Positions 25,472 to 33,803 of a stretch of 64,000 nt of DNA are shown here, piece after piece; positions within the stretch are counted from its first letter, which is position 1, and the number at the start of each line of letters is the position of its first letter. The stretch lies in assembly GCA_052244495.1 (NCBI GenBank), contig JBQPXH010000007.1. One strand, written 5' to 3'. This DNA is from Cereibacter_A sp052244495. Lineage in GTDB: Bacteria > Pseudomonadota > Alphaproteobacteria > Rhodobacterales > Rhodobacteraceae. The translations under genes and the position numbers were made by a program. The notes beneath the pieces were generated by a model. The model was not told the origin of the DNA. It saw only the letters and a list, made by a program, of their open reading frames with translations, and searched no databases.

Positions 25472-26266
25472 ATGACGACGACATTCCACCACCATTGGCG
25501 CGACGTACCCGAGAGCGGCTGGCGCTGGCCTAACTTCTCGCCAGCCGAGATCGCCTGCCGAGGGAAGGGCAAGCTGCTGATCAATGAACCGGCGCTCGAC
25601 AAGCTGCAGGCGCTACGCGACCGGCTGGGCAAGCCGCTGATCGTCAGTTCCGCCTATCGCAGCCCCGAGCACAACCGCGCCGTCGGCGGCGCGACCCGGT
25701 CTAAACACCTCGACGGCGCCGCATTCGACATCGCAATGGCGAACCACGACCCCGTGGCCTTCGAGACCGCGGCGCGCGAGGTCGGTTTCCTCGGCTTCGG
25801 CTTCTACCCGCGCTCGGGCTTCATCCATGTCGACCTCGGCCCCGCACGGCAGTGGGGCGAGAGGTTCCCGGTCCGGGCGACCGCATTTGCAGCCGAAACG
25901 CCGCCCGCGCGCGAGGTCTTGGCCGACAGCCGCACCATGAAGGGCGGCGGCGCGGCTGGCGTGGCGACGCTGGGCGCAGCCGGGGTCGAGGTCGCGCAGA
26001 CCGTCCTCGCCGAGACCCAGACCGCCATCCTGCCGCTGGTGCCTTATCTCGACACCCTGCGCTGGGTGTTAATCGCCGTCGCGCTCGCCGTGCTCTTGTT
26101 CCTGCTTTCGCTCCGGCGGTCCGGCGAGCGTGCAGGTCGGCTCGTCGAACGCCTCGAAACCTCGGAGAGGACTAATGACGTCCAACGCCAGATGCTCGAT
26201 GCGGCGGCTCGCCGCCCTCGCGATCGCGACGATCTCGCTGACCGGCTGCGCGACGGTCGCTTCTGA
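25472..26266 (+). CDS. M15 peptidase-type endolysin with C-terminal membrane anchor
   Basis: 264 aa. The N-terminal 130 residues are an M15/VanY-like D,D-peptidase: SSAYRSPEHNRAVGGATRSK, HLDGAAFDI (zinc His and Asp) and GFIHVDLG (second zinc His). Then come a low-complexity linker (GGGAAGVATLGAAG), a membrane helix (VLIAVALAVLLFLLSL, about 205-220) and a charged helix. The fusion suggests a tethered, SAR-like or spanin-like lysis protein. GGAGGA precedes the ATG. The 3' end overlaps the Rz1-like gene by 92 bp. Confidence 0.82.
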   Translation: MTTTFHHHWRDVPESGWRWPNFSPAEIACRGKGKLLINEPALDKLQALRDRLGKPLIVSSAYRSPEHNRAVGGATRSKHLDGAAFDIAMANHDPVAFETAAREVGFLGFGFYPRSGFIHVDLGPARQWGERFPVRATAFAAETPPAREVLADSRTMKGGGAAGVATLGAAGVEVAQTVLAETQTAILPLVPYLDTLRWVLIAVALAVLLFLLSLRRSGERAGRLVERLETSERTNDVQRQMLDAAARRPRDRDDLADRLRDGRF

Positions 26267-26438
26267 CACCGGCGTCGCGACCGTCTGCCCACCGGTGGTC
26301 GAGTATAGCCGCGACTTCCAGGCGCGTGCGGCCGACGAGCTCCATCTGCTGCCAGAGGGGTCGGCTATCGCCGAGGTGATGAGCGATTATTCCGTTATGC
26401 GGAATCAGGCACGGACGTGCGCCGGTCACCACCAATAA
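26175..26438 (+). CDS. Rz1-like outer-membrane lipoprotein (spanin subunit)
   Basis: 87 aa. The signal MRRLAALAIATISLTGC ends in a lipobox (SLTGC), after which the mature part (VCPPVVEYSRDFQARAADEL, MSDYSVMRNQARTC) matches phage Rz1-type lysis lipoproteins of alphaproteobacterial prophages. It is encoded in another frame across the end of the endolysin gene, as Rz/Rz1 pairs often are. GGAGAGG precedes the ATG. This ends the recognisable phage segment. Confidence 0.72.
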   Translation: MTSNARCSMRRLAALAIATISLTGCATVASDTGVATVCPPVVEYSRDFQARAADELHLLPEGSAIAEVMSDYSVMRNQARTCAGHHQ

Positions 26439-26544
26439 TCGCGGCACCGGAGAAGCCGTCACCTATCAACCATGAAATGTGTAGGTTTGCGCCGCTGCCA
26501 AACTGTCCAGTCAAACGAGGCCAGATCAGAATCAGAAGAGGATA

Positions 26545-26772
26545 TCAATCGAAGGAATTCGATTGCTGACCTTCCATGGTTTGCACCAGGAGGCTCCTGT
26601 CGAGGAACAGGTTCCGCATCTCGCAGCTCGTTTCCGCGATGAGCAGGCACCCGTGGCAAGCTGCCCCGTGGGTCGCCCGGTCCCCGCTTCGACCGTCAGG
26701 CTCATGATCCGCGCAAACCGGGTCGTTCGAGCAGATCAACTGCCGAGCAAGCGCATTTCGTAGGATGCTGGA
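26545..26772 (-). pseudogene. C-terminal relic of a DrmB/DUF1998 protein
   Basis: About 75 residues at the end of a minus-strand frame carry the Cys-rich zinc signature of DUF1998 proteins such as DrmB of DISARM anti-phage systems: LICSNDPVCADHEPDG, ATHGAACHGCLLIAETSCE and RNLFLDRSLLVQTM. The parent protein is typically over 600 aa; upstream sequence is scrambled and no helicase (DrmA) or methylase is nearby. It is a remnant of a defence locus next to the phage relic. Assignment is by motif recognition only. Confidence 0.65.
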
Positions 26773-27070
26773 GAACCGTGATCCGGCGGCGACTAGTCCG
26801 CCCAATGTGCTTTGGGCGCCGGGAGTCGCTGCGGTAGATCCGGATCCCACACTTGATGGGAGCGCCGCCGTTACGGGCGTCGCTGAGCGCATAGATGCGT
26901 TCCTTCAGAGAACTCGCGGGATACCCGTCAAGTAGAACCGCGATGGGCGGTGACCGGTCTGACGGCACGCGACGAGCGGTCGCAGACCCGCGATAGGGGA
27001 CACTCACGCCGAAGACACGAACGGGCGCGATGCGCAGAAAGCGGCCGCCGTCCGCTCGCCGCGTGACCAT
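26702..27070 (-). other. Unassigned frame upstream of the DrmB relic
   Basis: A 122-codon minus-strand frame beginning MVTRRADGGRFLRIAP. The middle segment (PASSLKERIYALSDARNGG then APIKCGIRIYRSDSRR) has the rhythm of a winged-helix DNA-binding domain, but no family is secure. Its 3' third overlaps the DrmB relic in another frame and looks non-coding. Possibly a broken regulator. Nothing else is seen between 26773 and the IS remnant at 27160. Confidence 0.25.
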
Positions 27071-27159
27071 GATGCGCTCCGTTTCTGACGTTCGAGCGCG
27101 CCGAAACAGAAGGCGCCTGCAGCCCGTCTCAAACCTTCATGATCATTGCAGCGCGGTCC

Positions 27160-27790
27160 GGCTCTGTTGAACAAATCGGCCGAGGGGATTCATCTTGTGG
27201 ATCCAGAGTAGTAGCTGGGCTGGATGAGCAGACCGACACCGAGATCCGGGCCGCCGAGTTCACCATCAGTGACGTGGGCGACGCCCCCATGCTGCCCGAG
27301 TTGCTGGACCAGATACCGCCCGAGCAGGAGATTGCCACCGTCACCGCCGACGGCGCCTTCGACACCCGCAAATGCCACGACACCCTTGCAGCCAGCGGCG
27401 CCGCCGCGATCATTCCGCCCCGCAAGAACGCCAGACCCTGGAAGCCAGACACCCCCGGTGCTGTTGCCCGCAACGAGATCCTGCGCGCATCGAAGCGCGT
27501 CGGTCGGACAATCCGGCGACGATGGAGCGGCTATCACCGCCGAAGCCGAGCCGAAACCAAGATGCGCTGCATCAAGCTCCTCGGGCAGCGCCTGTCCGCA
27601 CGCCAGTTCGACCGTCGGGTTGCAGAGTTCCACGTCCGTGTCCTTCGCCATGGTCGCTCGGACCAGTGGCGCGACATGGCTCATTCCTCAACGGGTTCAC
27701 CGCGCTCGGCACACCCATCACAGATGTCGCAGGATAGGTCTGTCCGGAAAAAGGTGAGGTCCGTCATCACCCGATCTGTGCAACAGAGCC
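27160..27790 (+). mobile_element. Decayed IS5-family element, copy 1
   Basis: Bounded by imperfect inverted repeats: left GGCTCTGTTGAACAAATC (27160-27177) and right GATCTGTGCAACAGAGCC (27773-27790), 16 of 18 positions matching. At 631 bp it is shorter than a full element: the 5' half of the transposase is deleted just inside the left end. The region after the left repeat (GATTCATCTTG) resembles the same position of copy 2 (GATTCACCTCA). Same orientation as copy 2. Confidence 0.8.
27205..27737 (+). pseudogene. IS5-family transposase, N-terminus lost and frameshifted
   Basis: The remaining text starts near GLDEQTDTEIRAAEF, then VGDAPMLPELLDQIPPEQEI, VTADGAFDTRKCHD, AIIPPRKNARPWKPDTPGA and RRWSGYHRRSRAETKMRCIK, covering the second Asp and the Glu of the DDE domain. 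Near 27650 the frame shifts by one, and the normal ending LNGFTALGTPI is found in another frame. The first third of the protein is missing. Inactive. Confidence 0.82.
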
Positions 27791-28009
27791 TGTGCGAACG
27801 GTAGGCTGCGAAGACCTCGGCCCGGTCGACGTCCTGCCCTGCGGCGTGAGCGGTCCGGACGTCCGGCTGCGCGGGGTTGCCCAATGGTTCCGACCTAGTG
27901 GCGGCAGGGGCCGAAACCCAACTGCTCCGGCGCCGTCCTGGTCGATGTGGTGCCGGTGCGACCGGAGGCCATGACCGGACGAGTCGAGGCAGAACTTCCT
28001 GCGGCCCGG

Positions 28010-29524
28010 TCAATCCAGAAACAGCCGGGCGAACCTGTCCCGGAGCTGGTTCTTCTGCACCTTGCCCATCGTGTTTCGCGGCAACTCGTCCACCAGAACC
28101 AGTCGCTTCGGCTGCTTGAACCTCGCGAGCCTCGCCATCAGCGCAGAGCGCACCGCCTCGATGTCAGGCGAGGCCTCGGGTCGGGGGACCAGCACACCCA
28201 CCACGCCTTCCCCGAAGTCGGGATGGCGGACGCCGATGACCGCGCTTTCCAGCACGCCGGGCTGGTCATCCAGCACCAGTTCCACCTCCTTCGGGTAGAC
28301 ATTGAAGCCGCCGGTGATGATGAGGTCCTTCGAGCGGCCGACGATCTGGACGTAGCCGTCTTCGTCGATGCGTCCGAGGTCGCCCGTCAGGAAGAAGCCG
28401 TCATCGCGCAGTTCTGCACGCGTCTTTTCCGGCATGCGCCAGTAGCCCTGAAACACGTTCGGCCCGCGCACCTCGATGAGACCGACCTCGCCTCTCGGCA
28501 GCGGGGCGCCGGTCTCGGGGTGAGTGATCTTCAGCTCCACCCCCGGCAGGGGGAAGCCTACCGTGCCGGCACGCCGCTCTCCATCGTAGGGGTTCGAGGT
28601 GTTCATGTTGGTCTCGGTCATCCCGTAGCGCTCGAGGATCCGGTGCCCGGTCCGCCTCTCGAACTCGCGGTGGGTCTCGGCCAGGAGCGGCGCCGATCCG
28701 GAGACGAAGAGCCGCATGTGGGCGGTCAGAGCCTGGTCGAACCGCGGGTCGGCCAGCAGCCGGGTGTAGAAGGTCGGCACGCCCATCATCGACGTCGCCT
28801 GCGGCAAGAGCCGCACCACCTCGTCCGGGTCGAACTTCGGCAGGAAGATCATCGATCCCCGCGCCGCAAGCACCACGTTGCTAGCCACGAAAAGTCCGTG
28901 AGTGTGGAAGATCGGCAGCGCGTGCAGCAGCACGTCGGTATCCGTGAAGCGCCAGAGTTGCGCCAGCGTCAGCGCATTCGACAGCAGGTTCCGCTGGCTC
29001 AGCATCGCGCCCTTCGAGCGGCCGGTGGTGCCGGACGTGTAGAGCAGGGCCGCGAGATCGTCCTCGGATCGATCCACCGGCTCGAAGGTGGATGGCTGCC
29101 CGGCTGCGGCCTCTGCGAGGCTGCCGCACCCGCCGGCATCAAGCGTCAGCACCTGCGCGCCAGCGGCTTGGGCGATGGGCGCGATCACCGCCTCGGAGGA
29201 GGGCGAGCAGACGACAAGCCCTGCCTCGCTGTCGCCGATGAAGTAGGCCAGTTCGTCCGCAGTATAGGCGGTGTTCAGTGGAAGGAAGACGACGCCCGCC
29301 ATGACGCAGGCCGCATAGAGCGCCAGCGCCTCGGGCGACTTGTCGACCTGAACGGCCAGCCGGTCCCCGGGACCGAGCCCGGCAGCGACCAGCGCCCCCG
29401 CCTGCCGCGCGGCCATGCCGACGAAGCCGCGTCCACTGATCTTTCGGCCATCCGCGAGGTGCAGGAAGGGTCGATCCGACACCGCGAGCGGGGCGATCAG
29501 GGTGTCATGGAGCGGGTTTGCCAT
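28010..29524 (-). CDS. matB: Malonyl-CoA synthetase
   Basis: 504-aa AMP-forming acyl-CoA synthetase that activates malonate with ATP and CoA. Motifs: LLYTSGTTGRSKGAMLSQRN (P-loop), ERYGMTETNMNTSNPYDGER, where Arg of GER is a malonate-specific feature of MatB, GDLGRIDEDGYVQIVGRSKD and the catalytic Lys region NTMGKVQKNQL. A strong site (GGAGGAGAGGAGGA) precedes the ATG at 29524; it overlaps the matA stop by 20 bp. Last gene of matPQMAB. Confidence 0.93.
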   Translation of the reverse strand: MANPLHDTLIAPLAVSDRPFLHLADGRKISGRGFVGMAARQAGALVAAGLGPGDRLAVQVDKSPEALALYAACVMAGVVFLPLNTAYTADELAYFIGDSEAGLVVCSPSSEAVIAPIAQAAGAQVLTLDAGGCGSLAEAAAGQPSTFEPVDRSEDDLAALLYTSGTTGRSKGAMLSQRNLLSNALTLAQLWRFTDTDVLLHALPIFHTHGLFVASNVVLAARGSMIFLPKFDPDEVVRLLPQATSMMGVPTFYTRLLADPRFDQALTAHMRLFVSGSAPLLAETHREFERRTGHRILERYGMTETNMNTSNPYDGERRAGTVGFPLPGVELKITHPETGAPLPRGEVGLIEVRGPNVFQGYWRMPEKTRAELRDDGFFLTGDLGRIDEDGYVQIVGRSKDLIITGGFNVYPKEVELVLDDQPGVLESAVIGVRHPDFGEGVVGVLVPRPEASPDIEAVRSALMARLARFKQPKRLVLVDELPRNTMGKVQKNQLRDRFARLFLD

Positions 29525-30791
29525 CTGTCTTCCTCCTCTCCTCCAGCACGCGCACGGCAAGCCGCGGTGTCTTCAGCAAAGCGCGTACGGCGTCGGATGC
29601 CACGACCTCGCGCCTGCCGGCGAAGCTCTCGTGGTTCTGCGAGATCCTCCGGAGGTCGTACAGGTAGTTCACCATCGCACCGGAGCTTTCGGCGAGGCCC
29701 TTGGGCGAGGTATCGGCCCCGGCGTGCAGCGCATGGACCTGTGCGCCGTTGCCCAGATGGAACCGCGCCACGGGGTCATAGGGCAGGCCGTCGTCGCGCT
29801 TCGCAGTCAGCAGGTAGCGCGCCGCCGCGCCGCGCAGTTCCTCCGGTTCCAGCAATGCCGGATCGACGCCCTCCGCGTGCAGCCAGCGGTTCAGCAGCGG
29901 GATCGGCGAGAGGGTGACGAAGGTCTTCAGCGTCGGCAGTTCGGCCGAAAGGTCGGCGACCACCTGCTTGATGAGGGAGTTGCCGAACGAGATCCCGGCA
30001 AGTCCCGACTGGCAGTTGGAGATCGAGTAGAACACGGCCGTATCCGCAGCCTCCGCGTCGAGCACCTCGCGGTCCGGCGCGAGGAGGGTCTGCACCGAGC
30101 CGGGGATGCCGCGCGTGAGGGCAACCTCGACGAAGATCAGCGGCTCGTCGGGCATGGCCGGGTGGAAGAAGGCAAAGCAGCGTCGATCCGTCGGCCCCAC
30201 CCGGCGGCGCAGGTCGTCCCACGAGTGGATCGCGTGGACGGCCTCGTATTCGATGATCTTCTCGAGGATATGCGCCGGGCTTTCCCACGAGATCGGCCGC
30301 AGCACGAGAAAGCCCCGGTTGAACCACGAGGCAAAGAGGTGCTGGAAGTCGAGGTCGATCCGGGCCCGGCGGTCCTTGCGCGGGATCAGGCGCAGCAGAT
30401 CCCGCCGCATCGCCACCAGTTGCGAGGTTGCGCCCGGCACGCGGTTGAGCCGCCGGATCAGTTCCTGCCGGGGCGGTTCCGCCGCGGCAAGGAAACGGCC
30501 GTAACTGGTCTGGTCCGGCTGCGCCTCGAACTCGTCCAGCGCCTTGCGGACGCTGTGGGCGTCGATCCCGAGGCCCTCGGCCAGATGATCGAAGAAGCCG
30601 ATGCGCTCCGCATCGTCCATGGCCGCGTAGCGGTCGAGGATCTGTGCCGCCGTCGTCATGCCGGAGACCTCGCCGCGCGCCGACAGAAGGTCCGTCGTCA
30701 GTTCCTCGAGGCTGCGCGAGTCGTCGGCCGCGGCCGCGCGGCGGGCGGACCGGTCGAGGATCGTCGTCAGGATGTCCGACAGGATGCTCAT
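29505..30791 (-). CDS. matA: Malonyl-CoA decarboxylase
   Basis: 428-aa MLYCD-family enzyme turning malonyl-CoA into acetyl-CoA and CO2. The N-terminal helical domain is about 1-150; the catalytic acetyltransferase-like domain follows with AFFHPAMPDEPLIFVEVALT, YSISNCQSGLAGISFGNSLI (Ser nucleophile region) and ARFHLGNGAQVHALHAGAD (catalytic His region). With MatB it completes malonate to acetyl-CoA. It overlaps the permease stop by 4 bp (ATGA). No organelle signal, as expected. Confidence 0.95.
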   Translation of the reverse strand: MSILSDILTTILDRSARRAAAADDSRSLEELTTDLLSARGEVSGMTTAAQILDRYAAMDDAERIGFFDHLAEGLGIDAHSVRKALDEFEAQPDQTSYGRFLAAAEPPRQELIRRLNRVPGATSQLVAMRRDLLRLIPRKDRRARIDLDFQHLFASWFNRGFLVLRPISWESPAHILEKIIEYEAVHAIHSWDDLRRRVGPTDRRCFAFFHPAMPDEPLIFVEVALTRGIPGSVQTLLAPDREVLDAEAADTAVFYSISNCQSGLAGISFGNSLIKQVVADLSAELPTLKTFVTLSPIPLLNRWLHAEGVDPALLEPEELRGAAARYLLTAKRDDGLPYDPVARFHLGNGAQVHALHAGADTSPKGLAESSGAMVNYLYDLRRISQNHESFAGRREVVASDAVRALLKTPRLAVRVLEERRKTDGKPAP

Positions 30792-32107
30792 GACGAAGGT
30801 CCCATCACGAAGTCGGGCAGCCAGGTGGCGAGGGCCGGAAACGCCGAGATCAGGACGATGGCAAGCACCATGCAGCCCACGAAGGGGAGGGAACCCAGCA
30901 GCACCTTCTTCAGAGCGATGTCTGGAGCAATGCTGTTGATGACGTAGAGGTTGAGGCCGACGGGCGGGGTGATCAGCCCGATCTCCATGTTGATCGTCAC
31001 GATGACCGCGAACCAGTACGGGTCGAAGCCTGCCTCGGTGATGATCGGCAGCAGGATGGGCGCCGACATCAGGATCACCGCAACCGGCGGCAGGAAGAAG
31101 CCCGCCACCAGCAGGAACAGGTTGATGATCGCCATCAGCACCCAACGGTTTACGTCGAGGGCGGCGATCCACTGCGCCACCGACTGCGTGACGAAGAGAG
31201 AGGACAGCATGAAGCTGAACACGCCCGCCGCGCCGATGATGAACAGGATCATCACGCTCTCGCGTGTCGAGTCGCGCAGCACCACCCAGAGGTCCGTCGG
31301 TCGGAACATGCGGTAGACCACCACGGCCACGACGATGCAGAGAAGCGCCCCGACCGCTGCCGTCTCGGACGGCGTGGCGATGCCGCCATAGAGCGCATAG
31401 AGCACGCCGGCGATGATCACGAGGAACGGGACCACCCGCGGCAGGATCTCGAACCGCTCCGCCCAGGAGTAGCTGGCTGCACTCATGACGATCGACGCGC
31501 CTCCACGTCGCCACGTGTCGAACACGGCCCAGGCGATGAAGAGCGCGGTCAGAAGCAGCCCCGGCAGCACGCCGGCAAGGAACAGCCTGCCGATCGAGGT
31601 TTCGGTCGCGATGCCATAGACGATCATCGTCACCGAGGGCGGGATCAGGATGCCGAGCGTCCCGCCGGCGGCGATCGAGCCCGCGGCGACTTCATCGGAG
31701 TAGCCGCGGCGCCGCATCTCGGGGATGCCCATCTTGCCGATTGCGGCGCAGGTGGCGGGGCTGGAGCCGGACATCGCGGCGAAGAGTGCGCAGGCGCCGA
31801 GGTTGGACACCAGCAGTCCGCCCGGCATCCGCGTCAGCCAGCGTTCCAGCGCCTCGTAGAGGTCGGGCCCGGCGCGGGTCGAGGCAATGGCCGCCCCCAT
31901 GATGATGAACATCGGGATCGAGAGCAGCGCGAAGCTGTTCAGTTCGGCGTAAAAGAGTTCGGGCAGTGCCTCCAGCGACCGCGGCCCGTCGAAGGCCAGC
32001 AGGAACCCCGTGGCCACGATCAGCAGCCCCGTCGCGACAGATATCCCCGAGAAGAGCACGATCACGGTGGACAGCGCCACCATGCCTCCGAGTGCAAGGG
32101 GGTCCAT
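30788..32107 (-). CDS. matM: TRAP transporter large permease, malonate (DctM family)
   Basis: 439-aa permease with about 12 helices and the DctM hallmarks MSGSSPATCAAIGKMGIPEM, TLGILIPPSVTMIVYG, and GLITPPVGLNLYVIN. It couples sodium-driven uptake to the periplasmic binding protein MatP. One base is shared with the matQ stop (TGATG), and the end overlaps matA. The substrate, malonate, is assigned from operon context with matA and matB. Confidence 0.92.
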   Translation of the reverse strand: MDPLALGGMVALSTVIVLFSGISVATGLLIVATGFLLAFDGPRSLEALPELFYAELNSFALLSIPMFIIMGAAIASTRAGPDLYEALERWLTRMPGGLLVSNLGACALFAAMSGSSPATCAAIGKMGIPEMRRRGYSDEVAAGSIAAGGTLGILIPPSVTMIVYGIATETSIGRLFLAGVLPGLLLTALFIAWAVFDTWRRGGASIVMSAASYSWAERFEILPRVVPFLVIIAGVLYALYGGIATPSETAAVGALLCIVVAVVVYRMFRPTDLWVVLRDSTRESVMILFIIGAAGVFSFMLSSLFVTQSVAQWIAALDVNRWVLMAIINLFLLVAGFFLPPVAVILMSAPILLPIITEAGFDPYWFAVIVTINMEIGLITPPVGLNLYVINSIAPDIALKKVLLGSLPFVGCMVLAIVLISAFPALATWLPDFVMGPSS

Positions 32108-32634
32108 CAGCCCTCCGCCTCGCGCGGCACCGGCTTTCCGAAGGCGGCGATCCACATGTCGGCAAGCAGTTGAAGCAGGAAGAGCCCGAAGCCGAGCGGC
32201 ACGCAGAGGTAGGTGATCCACAACGGGAAGGCCCACACCGTCTCGGACTTCCAGTTGCGGCGCCAGGCCGTATGGAACATCTCCCAGCCGTACCAGGACA
32301 TGGCTCCGATCATCGCGACAGTGGCGAGCATGACGATCACCATCAGGATCCGCCTCGCGCTCACCGGCAGAAGAAGCGGGACAAGATCGACGCCCACATG
32401 CCCGCGAAGCCGCTGGACATAGGCCAATCCCAGCATGGTGGAACCGATCACGAGATAAATCACCGCCTCGGTCTGCCACACCGTCGAGCGTCCGAGGACG
32501 GCGCGGACGAAGATCATCTGGCAGGTGATCAGCACCGCCGCGAGCACCATGAACGCGGCCAGCACACCGAACGCATCCGAAAGGGCGCCGATCAGGCGCA
32601 AGGGAAGGGGCGTCCGGCGGGTGTCATCCGTCAT
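32107..32634 (-). CDS. matQ: TRAP transporter small permease, malonate (DctQ family)
   Basis: 175-aa, four-helix DctQ subunit: FGVLAAFMVLAAVLITCQMI, VWQTEAVIYLVIGSTMLGLA, RILMVIVMLATVAMIGAMSW, WITYLCVPLGFGLFLLQLLA. LRGHVGVDL is the family signature between helices 2 and 3. AAGGAG precedes the ATG at 32634; a start at 32682 would lie inside the hairpin and has no site. Confidence 0.9.
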   Translation of the reverse strand: MTDDTRRTPLPLRLIGALSDAFGVLAAFMVLAAVLITCQMIFVRAVLGRSTVWQTEAVIYLVIGSTMLGLAYVQRLRGHVGVDLVPLLLPVSARRILMVIVMLATVAMIGAMSWYGWEMFHTAWRRNWKSETVWAFPLWITYLCVPLGFGLFLLQLLADMWIAAFGKPVPREAEG

Positions 32635-32655
32635 GGCCTGCGTCTCCTTCGCGGG

Positions 32656-32682
32656 ATGCCCGCCGCCGGCTGCGGCGGGCAT
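32656..32682 (-). promoter_or_regulatory. 11-bp hairpin at the matP-matQ junction
   Basis: ATGCCCGCCGC and GCGGCGGGCAT pair perfectly around a five-base loop in the gap between the binding-protein and small-permease genes. There is no T-run. Such structures commonly protect the 3' end of the binding-protein message so that it exceeds the permease message. Confidence 0.65.
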
Positions 32683-32704
32683 ATCTGCCGGGTGCCGGCC
32701 GCGA

Positions 32705-33685
32705 TCACTCGACCGACAGGGCGAGGTCCAGCAGTTCCTGCCCGCCCTCGGTCTCGGCCACGAAGGCGGGATAGGCGGTCTCCCTTGCCAGCACCTGCCA
32801 GGCCTCGAAATCCTCGGGCGTCATGGTGGCGATCTCCACGCCTGCGTCCTCGAACGCCTTCGTGGTCACGGCATCGCCCTGCTTGGCCTGTTCCAGATAC
32901 CAGGCCTCGGCCTTCGTCGACGCCTCGGTCAGCGCCGTCTGCTGTTCCGGCGACAGGTCATCGAAGGTGGTCTTGTTGATGAGCATGGGCTGATACATGA
33001 ACCACAATGCCGTATCGGCCGGAGGCGTGTAGCACTTCAGCTGCTCGTAGAGGCGATAGCTGAGGAAGCTCTCCGACGAGGTGTTCGTGGCATCCAGAAC
33101 GCCCGTCTGCAGGGCCGGGTAGATCTCGGACGACGCCATCGACGAGATGGACGCGCCCGCGCCGGCCAGCATCTCCTCGAATGACTTGCCTGCCGCGCGG
33201 ATCGACACGCCCTTCACGTCATCGGGGCCGGTGATGCAGCCCTTGTTCGAGCCGAATCCCCCGGCAAGGTAGCCGTGAACCAGCACCATGACGTCGTCCT
33301 CGGCCATGATCTCCTCGATCCGCTCCATGAAGGGCGAATGCGACAGGCGGTCCGCATGGTCGAGGTTCTTCACCAGCCCCGGCATCAGGGTCAGGTTGTA
33401 GGCCGGCTGCTGCCCGCCGGCATAGCTGAGCGGCAGCACCGCCATGTCCAGCTGCCCGCGGCTGAGCGGCGTGTACTGCTCGCGCGCCTTGAACAGCGTC
33501 TGGTTCGGGAAGATCTGGATTTCCAGATCGACCCCCGCCGCCTTGACGTCGTCGGCAACCATCTGCGCCACCTGGTGACGGACGTCTCCTTCGGCCCACT
33601 GGTGCGATAGCTTCAGCGTCTCGGCATTCGCCGCTGCGCCAAGCGAGGCGGCAAGCGCCAGCGCCGCAATCATCGTGCGTTGCAT
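32705..33685 (-). CDS. matP: TRAP periplasmic binding protein, malonate (DctP family)
   Basis: 326-aa secreted protein. Signal peptide MQRTMIAALALAASLGAAA with cleavage near ANA|E. DctP features: LKLSHQWAEGDVRHQVAQMV, FPNQTLFKAREQ, KGVSIRAAGKSFEEML with the conserved ligand Arg, SEIYPALQTGVLDATNTS. The ATG at 33685 is used because GGGAGG lies six bases upstream; the ATG at 33691 abuts that site. First gene of the malonate operon, 118 bp from divergent matR. Confidence 0.92.
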   Translation of the reverse strand: MQRTMIAALALAASLGAAANAETLKLSHQWAEGDVRHQVAQMVADDVKAAGVDLEIQIFPNQTLFKAREQYTPLSRGQLDMAVLPLSYAGGQQPAYNLTLMPGLVKNLDHADRLSHSPFMERIEEIMAEDDVMVLVHGYLAGGFGSNKGCITGPDDVKGVSIRAAGKSFEEMLAGAGASISSMASSEIYPALQTGVLDATNTSSESFLSYRLYEQLKCYTPPADTALWFMYQPMLINKTTFDDLSPEQQTALTEASTKAEAWYLEQAKQGDAVTTKAFEDAGVEIATMTPEDFEAWQVLARETAYPAFVAETEGGQELLDLALSVE

Positions 33686-33743
33686 GTTCATCCTCCCGAT
33701 CGACTGCCCTCCTCCCAGGCGGCCGCAACCAAGGTCAGAAGGA

Positions 33744-33779
33744 TTGTGCTCGTTGTCAATCTTATTGTATACGAGAGCG
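33744..33779. promoter_or_regulatory. Likely MatR operator and divergent promoter region
   Basis: A palindromic core GTATAC (33767-33772) within ATTGTATACGAG fits FCD-type GntR operators. For matR (plus) TTGTGC (33744-33749) and TGTATA (33766-33771) are 16 bp apart, so the operator covers the -10. For matP (minus) TTGACA lies at 33759-33754 with only a weak -10. One repressor could therefore control both directions. Confidence 0.5.
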
Positions 33780-33803
33780 GAGAATAAGCATGCGGAGCTC
33801 TGG

